Assembly (NCBI GenBank): GCA_032718565.1 | Contig: JAVGVS010000022.1 | Span: 2,147,501-2,211,500 of the forward strand | Direction: 5' to 3' | Source of the DNA: Distichodus sexfasciatus | Taxonomy: Eukaryota; Chordata; Actinopteri; Characiformes; Distichodontidae | DNA: 64,000 bases | Shown: in pieces, positions 49,101 through 60,866 of the stretch | Numbering within the stretch: the stretch's first letter is position 1 | How the letters are laid out: the number at the start of each line of letters is the position of its first letter | Notes under the pieces: model-generated | What the model was told of the DNA's origin: nothing | Databases searched by the model: none | Seen by the model: only the letters and a program-made list of their open reading frames with translations | Made by a program: the position numbers and the translations under genes

Positions 49101-52100
49101 ATGAATGTATGAGAGGTGAAGTTTCACTACATAGACTATTTGCATAACCATGTATGTGGCAAAAGATGAATATCAAATCTTTAAGAGGTAAGTAGTGCAA
49201 ACTGCAATTGATGTCTAACCAAGTGTAAGTGCTTGTGAGTGTTTAGAAATAACTCCTAAACAAGATCTTTGGGCCTTGTATTTTACAACATATAACTATA
49301 TATGAGATGAGGGTTTATTATTAACCTAATACTGAAAATGTGTGTGTTGTCAGCTTTAGACAGAGCTCTTGTTTGTTAATGCTGACTTAGAATTTGTACC
49401 TGCAGCAGCTCAAAAGCAGCCAGCAGTTCTCCTGCACTGCAGTTTCCTCTGTAGATCTGATAGTACTCCAGCTGGGGAGGGAATCGTGGGGGGCCGTAAT
49501 GCTCATCGGCCATCTTGGTTAGCGGCTTAGCAAAAGTTCGGCCAATGAATTCAGCTTTACCCTGTATAAAACCACACACAACAATGAAAACACTCACAGC
49601 CACTGGGGGTCAGTATTAGCACATGTGATTTTTTAGAGGTACTGCTTGAAGACCACACTCTGTTGCCAACGGGTACATAACACATTACATATAAGATATA
49701 CAAGTTCATAACGTTTCTTTGCATGGCAAGATTTTGTTGAGGTTATTTATTAGACTATAAATAATTCATCCCCCTGCACTGTACAGCATTTTAGTGTAAA
49801 ATCAAATTCTATAAAGAGTATTTCTAAAAACAATTTTTTGCCAGGATGGACTGACACTTTGCTGCTCAGTTCATTTATGATGTTTTCAATTAAAAGTACA
49901 AATAAAAGTGACCTGCACCGCTGATTTCTCTTTCTGGCTATGAACACAGAACTGCAGGGGGTTCATGAACTTGTTTCTTTGATTCTGAATGAATTTTCAG
50001 TGTCAGAATGTAAAACAACACAACCTGGTTGTTATCTAAATTGCTAAATTGATACATGCTTTTACTGGACAAATCACAGGGCGTCTTCTTGGTGCACTAT
50101 TCAGAGTCTAACTCGTGTGAAGCCTGGCTATCTGAATAAAGACAGAGAGCAGCAGCATGCTTTCACACTCTACTTAGCCGAAGTGCCATCAACAAAGGAG
50201 TGGAACAAGAGAGTTAAACAGGAACAAACTTGCAGTCAGGACAATGGGACACATTTCTACAAACTCTTATCAGTGCAACACCAGGATTCCTTATCAGCAC
50301 ATTACAGACTACAAACACAATGAAAATAGAACATTATTACTGGCAGCATCAGCAGTGAGGTTAATTTAAGTTGAATAAAAATGCAAGGGGCTAACTGTGC
50401 ATGCTTTGAAACGGGAAACCTTACCACAGTGTCTTGGTCATAAATTTCTATTACAATGATTGGAGGATCATCACGCAGTTCGCCAGCTTCACCGTAGAGC
50501 TCGACGTTATCAAACACCAGCAGTTGGTCCCAAGTGGGACAGAGTGTCTCACTAAGGACCTATAATGAACACAAACACATGCTTACATCTTATGGCATTA
50601 CACAGTAATTTTTGCAAAAGACATATATTAAGTACAAATCGTAACACACAATATATTAATGGGTCTCATTATTTTTTGTAATAATCTACACATTGGCTGA
50701 CCTCTGTGACCTGACTGTGTGTGGAAAAGAAGACCCTGGCAAACGGATCAGACAGACCACTGCTGTCCGCTGCAAAAAGACTGCGAGCCTGGTACATGTG
50801 AGCCCTCAGCTGGAACACCTGCTTCACTAAAGTTAAACACAAAGAGTATTACAAACCACTGCTTGATTATTTCAAAATGACATTTTGTTTGCTGCTGTGC
50901 CATATTTAATTATTCTTTCCCTCAGGCTGCAAAATGAAAATGCCTGTAAGAAAGTGCTGTAACATTCTGAACAAAGGCATATGCAAACCGTCATTGTCAG
51001 AAGGAAGGAAACGACTGACAAATATTTGGTGCGCGCATTCCTAAATAATTTGCTGTCATTCATATGCAGCAATGCTTAATGAGTTTTTTAATCTTGAGAG
51101 ATCATTGGATTGTTTAAATTTTGCTTCATGTTATTGCTTCAGACTGCAACAATGTCATTTTTATCATTAAAGTCATTTATTAAAGGTCCCATATTATACA
51201 TTGTTCCAAGTTAAAATAGGTTTATGAGCTCCACTAAACATGTCTCTGAAGTAGTCTGCTGAAAATACCTCTGAGATTAGGCATTTTCGCCTGCTTTTTA
51301 CCCCTCTACTTCAGTCCCTTTCAGAACAGGCCGTTTCTCATTAGTATTTCTAAATGCAAATGAGCCACTGCTGCCTACGCCTCACTTCGGTACTGTGGCG
51401 TAGACAGCATGGTGAGTGTTTACCTCATGTGAAAATAACTGACATGGCTGCTGCCATCCATATAGCCATACGCGTTCAACACAACATTCCGTCGGTAGCG
51501 CTTGCAGGAAAACATTGCGGAACAGGAAGCGCTAGCAGTTCTACCTGGTGAGAGGAGCTTCTCAGATAGGAGGGTTATTCACATGTCCCCTACTGTGACG
51601 TAGAAGTAGGGGAGAAATCTAAACGGCTTGTTAAAGCACACGATTACTGACATTCGTAAATTAATTCTAACACAATTGACCATTTTTATCAAACTTACAT
51701 TGTGTTAGAGGTAATGCAGACCTAAATGGATGGCCACATAACAGGAAAGGACTTTTTTCTCATAATATGGGACCTTTAAGACTAAGTATGAGGGTTTACT
51801 TTCACTGACTGTTTTGACAAATACAGAACATTTTTCCATACACAAGATTATGGGGCTATTTAAATGCTTCCAATGCACTGAACCTGAAGCACAGTCAATT
51901 AACATAAAACTATTTTAGTTATAATACTATGCTTAGATAAATACTATATAAAGATATTTTTGCTCTCTGTGTAATGGTTAAGAAATTCAATTCTGAGACA
52001 CAGTCTGAAATAAGAAAAGGCAGGCAAACCCAGCATACACTCACTGTTATAAACAAGACTGATAGGAGGAACAGCCTGAAGGCCGGTGCCCTTGACTGCT

Positions 52101-55100
52101 TTATTCTCTTCAAAGCCACTTGGCAGGCCGCTCAGAAAGTCCTTCCTCTGTTTGTTCAGACCCAACCACAGGTACATCTCCAGCTTAGCCTGCACCGTCC
52201 ATCCAGCTGGACCAAACCCCTTCTTTCCAGGCAACTGCATAAAAACACAGAGGGCTCGTTTTCAACAACAACAAACTTTCACATTTTAATATGTTTTTTA
52301 GAAATGTGATATTAGGGAAAGTTGCATCAAATACATGCAGAGAAAGCTAAGAATACAAGAAATATAATGTACAGGGTGTACGTTATGGAACAGAGGGACA
52401 TACCCGAAGGAAGACCGCTTTAACCTTTCCACAGTCTTTTCCCATCTCCTCATCTACAATTGAGTACAGAATGTCTTTGCATGGAATGCGTGCGTAAGCT
52501 ATACGCTTGTTATTACTCATCATCCATATGAGCACGTCAGGAATACAGTGTTGGGGCTGGACAGAATAAAACACATGGTCAAAAACAGGCAGTTGGAATT
52601 ACAATGGGTTTAGTTTAATGAATGCATTTGAAATGTTGGGAATTGGACATCATTTAACCTCATCAGCAAGGAATCTGAGTCTTTGCAGGAAATTCAGAGC
52701 CAGTTTGAGCTTGTCCCGAACTGTGTTTCTCTTCACTTGTGAGCGAATAGTCTTTGCCTGTTGGCTCATGCTCTCCTGCAAAAAGGAAGATTTTTAATAC
52801 TGTTAAATATTGCATCTATAATAATTCTGAGAAGTCAGTGTGTCTCACTGGACTGTGGCTGGACTGTGATGTCGTACCATCTCTCTCATGCACGACTTCA
52901 GCCTTTCACGATCCAGTTTGGTTCTGCCTGACTGATTCTGATCTTTGTTGGCCAAGGTAACAAATCGACTGTCAAAAAAAAATCAAAGGTTTGTTGATGA
53001 ATGAATCAAAGCAGGAATTTTCTCTGAACTTTTATAGTTCAAGGATGTCTGTACTTTTGTGCTGAACAAATCTATTCAAGTTATTTTGTGAAAAAAAAAA
53101 ACTTTACAGAAACCAGCACACACACATACACACACACACACACCTGCAGGATGTGCTCAGCTCCTCTAAAACCCCCCTCAGCCTGCGTTCAGGATAGGCT
53201 TTTTCTGTCTTTATGATCTCCTGAACATCATTCAGACCCTCTTCCTGTCAAGATCACAAGGACAATTTCCAAACTAAGTAAAGGTTATGATTCTACAACA
53301 AGGGAAATTCTTTTAGAATTCACACAGAACATTTTCTAACCAATTTATCTGCAATTTTGTCCATGATGTTGGAGTTGTAAAGGCGTCTTCTTTGGTCCTG
53401 CCACCAGTTCTTTATGTAGATGCAGGGCTTCTTCTCAAAATACGGCAGATGAAAATAATTCCTAAAAAGCCCCAAATGTCTTCATGACAACTTGAAAATA
53501 ACAGTACTGGTGAATAGTGAAACAAATTATTTTTCATCACAGTAGACAGAATGACTTTAAAAAGGTATGTAACTAAACATTATTTCTCTGCTATATTATG
53601 GGTTGAAAAGTCAAAAATATTAATAATGAATCAGAAGATATTGTACATAGTGGTTATTTGCCAAACTCTGTCTACACCATATTTCATAATTTCCTCTGGA
53701 ATCGAAGTTAAAACATAACTGTCATTTCAGTTTTAATACTATGGACAAGTTTCCCAGGCAAAGATTAATCCTAAACCTACACTACTTTGAATTTCAGTGG
53801 TGAATCTCCATCTGCAATATAGTCTATGACTAGGCTTAATCCATGTTCAGGAAACCATCCCTGTATGCTAAGTGTGATCTTATTTTCTCATTAATAAATG
53901 TAAAACTCTTTCTGATGTCGTACAGTAACTGTATTTCTTTTTTCTCACACCCTTGAACTCCTGATGGGCCGTCAAATCTGTTCCCAGTGTCTAACCTGTC
54001 AGTGATCACAGGTTTCATGGGAGGAGTCGAGGACACAGACACCAGATCACCATCAGCCTCGGCTTCTTCGTCACTGGAGTTCTGGATCAGCTCTGACTCC
54101 TCTTCTTCACTCTCTCCTCCACCATCTTTCCTCTTCTTCTTGCCTGACACTGGCTTGCTCACTCCATCAATCTGGTTACCATAGTTTCCTGGATTGTGAA
54201 ATATGTTTAAAATGACAGGTAATATGGGGTCATTTGAAAACAAAAACACTTTTTGCATCACTATAAATGAGAAAATCACTGTAGAAAATACTTTAGAAAA
54301 AATACAGTGTACATTATCTGTAGTATCTGTCTAATATTGATTATTTACCCACCAATGGTGACTTCAAAGTTAATAGGTTTATCTCCAATCTTCCTGTCGA
54401 CCATAGTGGCCTCTAAGAAGGCGCCAAAGAGGAAGAACTCCTCCACTTTTCCAGTTGCGCTCTGAAAAAACAAACGGTATAAAAATGAGAATAAGAAATG
54501 GATTTCTTTTTAAACATTCCCTTAAACAGACGCTTTCATTATGTAGGAAAATATGTGATGCATCATTTCCCTTATGCATTACCCCAGAGCCACATACCAG
54601 TGTTTCAGAAGGGTGTGGTTTTTTAAGGTTGTTTAAGATTGCTCTAACTGCAAACAGCAATAAAAAATTCTAAGCCATTCTCACAAACATTATGGAAAAA
54701 AGTCAGGGTGAGTGTGCGTCAATCTTAGCTGAGACGAACAAATGAATGTGATAACAGAAGTGCAGCACTGAGGTGGGAATCCGAGACTGAGTTCTCTGGA
54801 ACAAAGCTCTCATCACTATGATCGACTTTTTATACTCCCCACTGACAGCCACTAGTCAGTTTCTTTCTACGTTCCACTTTTTGCCTGACTCCACGCCTGT
54901 CTGAGGGTCGCTTTTTCCAGTCTATCAGACCTTTCCGTCCACCCGTTATCTGTCTCTCTCTCGCTCGCAGAGAGAGAGATTAGAGAAGAGTGTGTGGAGG
55001 GACTGCGGCTGGAGGTTTGCAGGCTTGACCCGTCCCCGTTTAAAGACCCATACTCTGGGTGTCTTTAAAAACATTAAAGTGTGTCAGTGTCTGCCATTAA

Positions 55101-58100
55101 AGTGTGAGCTTTAATAAAACGACAATCGTGTCAATTTGGTATACTGAAAAATAAATATGAATTTTCTCTAGAATTTCATGCCTTTCATGAAACTCTTCAA
55201 ACAGAGAAATCTGTGTGAAGAAAATGTGAAGTGACACTGAATAATTTGATTTTCTGTCTGAAACTTGATATCTGAGCTATTAATATCAGTTATTAGACTT
55301 CAACACTCATACATGATGATGAAGCATTATTATAAAATCAATGTTGTAAAGCATGTTGTACTACTTATAAATCTACACTATTCTCACAGAGTGTGGAGTC
55401 CTGAGCCATTTAACTATTTGATTTATCGATTCATCTAGGTGTCTCTGGGGAACCAAGTGTGGCAGCCAATTTTCTCCCCCAGCAAAAGATCAAGGCCTCG
55501 TGAGCCCAACTACGACCAACTCAGAGATGGTGAGATTTATAATCTACTGTGACTCTAATCCTGAGGGCACAACACAAGTTATTCCCCTGAAAACCCATTA
55601 ATAGACTATAGACTGTTCAGACCTTCAGTTAATAACTCTACATATTCATGATTAAATCAGCACATTCTTATCGTACATATCAACTATTATAGTAAGCATT
55701 TTAATTACGTTTTGTCTTAATAGGGGAAAGCTTATGATTAGATGATAATTCTCTTTCACAGAATAAGCATGCTGACAGAAATTTCACCTTCAGTTTAAGG
55801 TATTGATCAACCGAAGGATTAACATTTTATAGATAATTTAAGTAATGTTTATACATAATTTAAGATAATAAATTATGTATGTGTGTATGCTGTATAACAA
55901 CGGTCCATTTGGTCAAAGCTAGTGTAGTTCATCTAGTAATTAATGGATGTGAGAGCTGGACCACTAAGGTTAAATTAAAAAAAGATGCTCAGTGCACTGG
56001 AGAATTCCTTGAACAGCAATCAAATTGATCAATATAAGAAATACAACCACACTGCTCACTACAAACTCAAATACTCTGGTCATAAAATGAGAAGATGCTG
56101 TTCCTCAGAATAGATTCTGCTGAAGGCAAAAGGAGGACAGGTTGTCAAATATTGATAGCATTCCGGACATTATGTGTATGAGCCGAGTGGCAGCTACTAA
56201 CTGAAGTCAGAAATGACAAAAAATGCATCTGAATGAAGTTTTACTAAAAAAATCACTGGTTAAATACTTTAACTTAGTTTTTGTTGTAATGTAAATTTTT
56301 TGTGACCAACTGTTGACCAAATTTTATGCACACTGAATTCCTACCTCTGAAACATTGGAGACTGGCTCCAACTGCACCTCAGTGGAGCTCATAATTTCTG
56401 CAGAAGAGGGGTCCAAAATCTCCACAGCAATGCTAATGAGGAGGCGGGCCCTGAAGGACACCCCCTCACCCAGCCCCTCGTTCAGGTCCTGGTGTTCGTC
56501 CATCAGAGTGTAGTTGCGGGTAGAGCCATACATATTGACCCAGGCTGGCCCCAGAGTGGGTAAAAAACCTAGGAGGGGTCAAGAGGTCAGGAGAAAGATT
56601 TATAGTTCTGGGAAAAATGTCAATTTATTTGCTAATGTTTAAAGAAGTGAGCTCTAAAAGTACATTTACTCTACCCATTTCACAAATGGACCTTTCTGTT
56701 ACCTTTATCTCCATCATTTGAAATCTTGCGTAAGTCAATGAAATGAGTCCCTATGGCAACATCATTGACCTTGTCGGAGTCTCGGATCTGAACCTTCATG
56801 CGATTGCAGAGAGGCGGGAACATCTCAGTGAAGACAATTTGCTCATTCCAAATCGGCTCAGAGCTGCTCTTCTGGACTGAAGTCTTCCCCTGTTTATTCA
56901 GGAGAATGTTTAGAGTTTAATAGAAAAGGGAAATTGCTCCGAGGCTATTAACAGCTACGCCAAGACAATGTAATGGATCATTGTACAATGCATTAAGGAA
57001 TGCCTGGGGCAATTACTGCAAGTTCATTAGTGAATCAGCTACAGAGATGCTATTAACATAACACTGGGTAGTGTTAATCAGAGTTGCCTTACTTTCTGGC
57101 CAGCAAACTGCACTTGTACATAAGGGTCCACAAGGTCCCTGTTCTCGCCAATGAAGGCCTTCTTCACATTGGCCATGATGCTGGTGTTCATTTTAGGGAG
57201 GCCCTCTGCTCGGTAGATCTTCACATAGAACCGTCCCCATTGCCTCTCCGATGGGACGCCCTCTGGCAACAGAAGATTTCTGAAAGACAGCCAAAGGAAA
57301 GATGACGGAGAACAGCAATGAAGAAAGCCCTGCTCACATACAGTACTAGATAATTGTAGACAGTAGTAATTACTATACCACTAATGATTAAAATAGGAAT
57401 ATTGCGGAATATTGAGGTAAGCAAGTAATTGAATACAAAGTTGTATAATCTTTATTCACAGAAGCACAGTCTTACGATACAAGAACCAATAGCAGAGTAT
57501 TTTTACCCTTCTATGTCATCTTCATCTGTCTCATTGGCTTTGTGTGGAGTCTTGATATTGTCACCCTTTCCCACCACTGCTATGTCACATTTCACATAAC
57601 CTTTACACCCCGCTGTGATGTCATCAGGGTCTGAGAGCATGGCCCATTTGTGGTAGAACTGATGTTCTGCAACAACCATCCATTAAATTATGTAATAACA
57701 GCAGACACAGTAATTCGTTTCACATTAAGCTTGGCAGTTTCTCCAGTATTATGGTTATTGTGATTGCAGGGGACTCACCAGGTTGGGTGTAGACTGTTCC
57801 AACGTCAAGTTTAAAAGTTCCAACCAGAGTTCCACTTCGCAGTAGATTTTTAGAATGAATGACCTACAAAATGAATGCATGAGTAGCATAATTATCCAGT
57901 AACAATCATTTTTACTTATGTAGGGCCTCTCGTAAAGCCAAGGTGGCACTGCACAAAGGGATACGTGAAATGAAATTAATGACTAAATAGAACACAATCT
58001 GCTTTAGTTTGTAATAACATGTTTTCCTATTTCTTTGGCACACTATGAAGTAGGAGAAAGAAACAAAGGGTACTCACAGAAATCTTTAGGATCTTGTCAA

Positions 58101-60866
58101 ACATGACATTCGGTGGAACATGGAAGTCAAAGACAAAATACTAGGGAAAAAATATAGCACAGTAAATTACTAACCGCATTAGGAAAATTAATAAGGTCCA
58201 TTATCTAAGTTATTCTACTACTGTCTTACACTTTAGACAAATAAGCTTACTGTCTGGCATTAACAGTCATGCATCAAACAAAACAAGAACCTCCATTATT
58301 AACTATTTTTAACAAAGCAACTCTAAAATAGCTACTGTGTAATACTGAAACAGGATTCTGTTCGTAAGATACGCTAAAGAAATTCAGATGATGACAGACA
58401 AAAGAGCAAGGTAGAACAGAATAAATAAACTAAGATATTGAAACTGTATATCTCCCCTGCAATAACAAGGACTGTGACATGCTTAACTTCCACTGACAAG
58501 ACCTTTTACATTTTTAATGAGTCACTCAGGAAGAAAAACTGCAATATCTGAAGGATATACCGTTTTTCTTCTAGCCACATTTTAGTGTCACACATAGTGA
58601 CACAATCCTATATACAGAAACATATCAAACACATGTGTATGTTGTATTTGTTCAAGTTTTAGCATAAGAAAGAAAATTTTCATTCAACTATCCACCATCT
58701 TCCAATGTAAAAAAATGATAAAAATTGTATCATTATTTTCCCCATCAAAATGACTGACCTCATTGTAGTATGGACAGTTTGTTGACTCCTTCATTGATGT
58801 GTATTTCTTCTCTTCTCCAATTTCTACACACACCACAGGATCCATATTCAAACCCACAAGCTGGCGTGCTTCAATCACTGTGACGCTAATCTGCAAAGCA
58901 AATCATATATTTAATGAGGGGGAGATTATTAATAAATTTCCATTTCCACAACTGATATTTTGATATATTAGGCAGTTTGGCACCTGGATGTAATGTGAAT
59001 TTAATATTGATCAGGGCAGCCTTTGAGGTACTCATGACTATGGCTAGAGACCAGAGGTGAATATTTTCATTAATGGAGAGCCCGAATTTAGCAGTTTGAT
59101 GAGATCTGCTGTAAAATATCATTCCTACATCATTTAAATGGAATGTTCTATTAACTACTGTATATAAACAAACTAAAAAACTGTTAGACTTAGCTACTAG
59201 GACAAACTGTCTGAAGGTTTCACATAATGGTGCAGCTCATACATGCTGTAGCATAAGTGTTGAAGCATAGAAACAGAATTTATTTCAGAACATGAGGATA
59301 ATGATGTTCTCAGTATGCAAAAGGGAAAAGACTGTTTAATTTATGTTCTTCCTCAGTATGTAAAATTGCTTTATTAACTAGGCAAATGACTAAGAAGCTT
59401 CATTCATTTCATTTCTCCTTCCTTCTCTTTTTGTCTGCAAAGGTTTACCAGTGTTAACCTCAATATAACTGTTTTTCCACTTTTTAATAACCTTAACTGC
59501 TGTTTGAAAACTAAGTGCAAAAATATGGTTACAATAAAATATTCTTCAGTAACTAGTCTCAAAAGCTAGAATGTGTGAGAAAGAAAAGACAGGCTTCCAC
59601 TCTCAGTATCTAACACAATAGGAAAAGTCGTGGAAGGGAGGATCAAAACATGAAAGCTTTAAGCTTGTGCAAATGCACCTACGTTTCTGCATTCACAGAA
59701 ACCCTACGGAGCACAACTGGGCTGTAAACATCAAAGCTCTGGATTTAATGTGGGGATGGGTTTAATGTGTTGTCTTGGGGCTCTGATGAGGTTGCATTTT
59801 TGAGAGAGTTCTGCATGTATGCCCACACAAAAAAGGAGTTAAAAGGTTCTCCTAGCCATGTATATTTTCAATATAAGACATTAAGTGCAAACTGTTCAGC
59901 AGTCCAGAGATGGGGTGATTTGTATCTAGCCCAAATGGATGGTTTCTTTACAAAATATACAGATCCCACAACTTTTAAGAGCTTGTTTCAAGTTGTATGT
60001 GAATCAGATATATGTGCATTGAAGCAATCAATCGCTGTTTGCTTGTCTCTGCTTTCCTTCTTTTTCTCCACACCTGGTAATCCACAGGCCGTCCTGAACT
60101 TGGCTCCATCTTAATATCAGGCTTTGATCTGGAAAATATTGAAAGCTCCTGAATGACTATAGATTTAACAGTAAAATATTTTCCCACAGATTGTTATATC
60201 AGATATCCAGTTTTAGAAATGTTGAGATTTATCAACCTTTTATTGGAGACATTAGTTGTCACTGCAGTGACAGAGGCCAAAGAGATCGTGTCAGGATCAA
60301 GTCCTCCACCAAGACGCATGGCTTTACGATCAAGGTCCTCAGGTTCCAAGATAGCAGGATCATCTTGACATACAAATACAATTAGAAAAGTTCTATAACT
60401 CATCAGAAATTCTATGAGACATATAAACCATGATCATCAAAATCATGTTGGCATCTAAGCCATTTATTGGACCAGCAGATCGTATGATAATTATAAGTCC
60501 CCTAAAGGAGACATCAATGCTGCAATAGTGTAAAATGCTTTGATGGTGGATGTTTTTTTCTCCATAAAACTAGATTCTGTATCTTTGCCCTGAGCACTGC
60601 TGGTAGAGACTGCTGACATAAGCTTTCTCTCCATTTAAGAAATATTTATGGGGAACCTACAATTTAGCATCCAGTACCTTCAGTATTTCAGCTTTTCTTT
60701 GTACACCTCAGACTGAGATGAAAAAAACATTCCCCAGCATTAAAAAAAGCAGTTTTACATAACAAAGCATGCTGGTCTATAGACATATTTACCTGCTTTC
60801 TTGTGGTCTTCTTTGGAGCTGCGTACCTTTCCAAGCTTCATGGCTGAAAATACTCCTTTTCCTGCT
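36928..60866 (-). CDS. otof: otoferlin (from about residue 180 to the alternative C-termini)
   Basis: Otoferlin is a tail-anchored ferlin with multiple C2 domains that drives calcium-triggered vesicle fusion and replenishment at inner-ear hair-cell ribbon synapses. About 45 exons are visible, all open, with close matches to human OTOF throughout (for example KKYTSMKESTNCPYYNE, WMMSNNKRIAYARIPCKD, VDRPRVDIECAGKGVQ, DINGKADPYVVIKLGKSEIK, SWDETEYKIPARLTLQVWDA). The first exon in the window is 60793-60866 (GVFSAMKLGK); the N-terminus with C2A is not found up to 64000, so at least 3 kb of intron follows. Unusual points, listed separately: three last exons, a duplicated C2F exon, an extra 72-nt exon, an alternative acceptor. 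Teleosts often keep otofa and otofb; which copy this is was not determined. Confidence 0.97.
37834..38014 (-). other. otof: otof alternative last exon 2
   Basis: 181 nt, same phase, 59 codons and a stop (37834-37836). It starts RPDTTFLWFLSPLKAIRYLV and contains NRYKWLIIKIVLALL and FLYSMPGYLVKKLLGA, close to the other human otoferlin C-terminus. The acceptor is CTACTCACAG; a candidate poly(A) signal lies at 37221-37226, giving a 3' UTR of about 610 nt. Confidence 0.92.
38421..38620 (-). repeat. tRNA-derived SINE family 2, near-complete copy
   Basis: On the minus strand a tRNA-like head (GTGGTGGCCTAGTGCTTAGG, then B box GGTTCGAGTCC) is followed by CCTGAGCAAGACCCTTAACC and a tail reading AGAGTGTCTGCTAAATGCCG. 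The family is common in fish. It lies between otof last exons 1 and 2. Confidence 0.8.
38867..39047 (-). other. otof: otof alternative last exon 1
   Basis: 181 nt: one base completes the Asn codon, then 59 codons and a stop (38867-38869). It starts RPDTSLMWFMNPLKSIRYFI, has a Leu-rich membrane segment with seven Leu in a row and ends FLYSIPGYLVKKLLGA, the canonical otoferlin C-terminus. The acceptor AG is preceded by about eleven A residues instead of pyrimidines. A poly(A) signal lies at 38681. Confidence 0.92.
39353..39372. repeat. (CT)n microsatellite in an otof intron
   Basis: About ten CT units, GA on the transcribed strand, located 43 bases beyond the end of exon 39415-39515. Confidence 0.9.
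41806..41904 (-). other. otof: otof C2F exon, version B (tandem duplicate of A)
   Basis: 99 nt, same phases as version A, acceptor GTCTAG and donor GTAAAG. It encodes FELRVIIWNTDDVVLEDDAF then MTGEKMSDIYVRG. About three quarters of the residues match version A; the loop differs where EDDDYF becomes EDDAFM and KSSDIF becomes KMSDIY. The open frame and splice sites argue against decay. Confidence 0.88.
42027..42125 (-). other. otof: otof C2F exon, version A
   Basis: 99 nt with acceptor CACCAG and donor GTAGGT. It encodes YELRVIIWNTDEVILEDDDY then FTGEKSSDIFVRG and is the closer match to human otoferlin (EDDDFF, KSSDIFVRG). Version B is 122 nt downstream. Confidence 0.9.
42778..42947 (+). repeat. 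tRNA-derived SINE family 2, diverged copy
   Basis: GACCAAGAGGTTGTACTTTC near the head and CACTCTAGATAACAGCAATT with TGCTAAATGTTGTAAATG at the tail match the copy at 38.4-38.6 kb. It is in an otof intron. Confidence 0.65.
45619..46971 (-). other. otof: otof exons encoding the charged linker
   Basis: Exons: 46817-46887 (or to 46971 with the upstream acceptor), 46221-46250 (a 30-nt microexon, TSDAVVKIDV), 45886-46020 (a Lys run followed by EEAEEEEPDESMLDWWSKYF) and 45619-45694 (NLRAQEAALAEAEEREDLEI). This is the low-complexity Lys/Glu segment before C2E and looks disordered or coiled. All exons keep the frame. Confidence 0.85.
46817..46971 (-). other. otof: otof exon with an alternative upstream acceptor
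   Basis: The short form (46817-46887) starts after CCCTCAG at GDIVVNMDPEPNIKKMD. An upstream acceptor (CCCACTCCAG, exon end 46971) keeps the frame from the preceding exon and adds 28 codons beginning VRQANGYMAFINGASRSRPH. Human otoferlin also has an insert at this point (CNGGSSSHSTGE). Confidence 0.55.
48841..48912 (-). other. otof: extra in-frame 72-nt otof exon
   Basis: Bounded by acceptor CTCCGGCAG and donor GTGCTT, it encodes 24 residues starting IPYDDEEIRRALIAVHDFAV and ending PQIK. Both flanking junctions are phase 0, between FELLQ and IGPAGK, which are adjacent in the human protein as I remember it. It is probably a cassette exon between C2D and the next C2-like fold. Confidence 0.65.
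51180..51779. mobile_element. 600-bp MITE with TTAA flanks
   Basis: The left end TTAAAGGTCCCATATTAT and the right end ATAATATGGGACCTTTAA are exact reverse complements (18 bp including TTAA). The TTAA at both ends fits a piggyBac-type target duplication. The interior is non-coding with some CpG-rich sequence (GCCTCACTTCGG). It sits in the otof intron 50827-52044. Confidence 0.8.
53117..53143. repeat. (CA)n tract at an otof splice donor
   Basis: On the transcribed strand the donor of exon 53144-53244 reads CTGCAG then GTGTGTGTGTGTG. The microsatellite starts at the exon boundary itself. Confidence 0.9.
56345..60866 (-). other. otof: otof exons encoding the C2B and C2C region
   Basis: Exons: 60793-60866, 60237-60363, 60074-60128, 58759-58890, 58078-58140, 57779-57863, 57507-57666, 57093-57279, 56703-56889, 56345-56568. 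C2B starts at the junction of the third and fourth exon (SVTVIEARQLVGLNMDPVVC) and runs through the FDFHVPPNVMFDK and RSGTLVGTFKLDVG strands. C2C starts with FYVKIYRAEGLPKMNT and contains GENRDLVDPYVQVQFAGQK and RDSDKVNDVAIGTHFIDL. Order and exon boundaries match the human protein. Confidence 0.93.

Larger units (their letters stand above)
47326..54461 (-). other. otof: otof exons encoding the middle region and C2D
   Basis: Exons: 54353-54461, 53996-54188, 53341-53461, 53144-53244, 52878-52968, 52659-52775, 52404-52556, 52045-52234, 50702-50826, 50425-50559, 49400-49561, 48841-48912 (extra), 48519-48638, 47586-47747, 47326-47488. The 53996-54188 exon codes an acidic linker (KKKRKDGGGESEEEESELI). 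C2D spans FQLRAHMYQARSLFAADSSG to IVIEIYDQD. The exon pair 47586 and 47326 encodes another C2-like fold starting VLFWGLRDLKRINLAQVDRP. Intron 50827-52044 carries a MITE. Confidence 0.92.
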
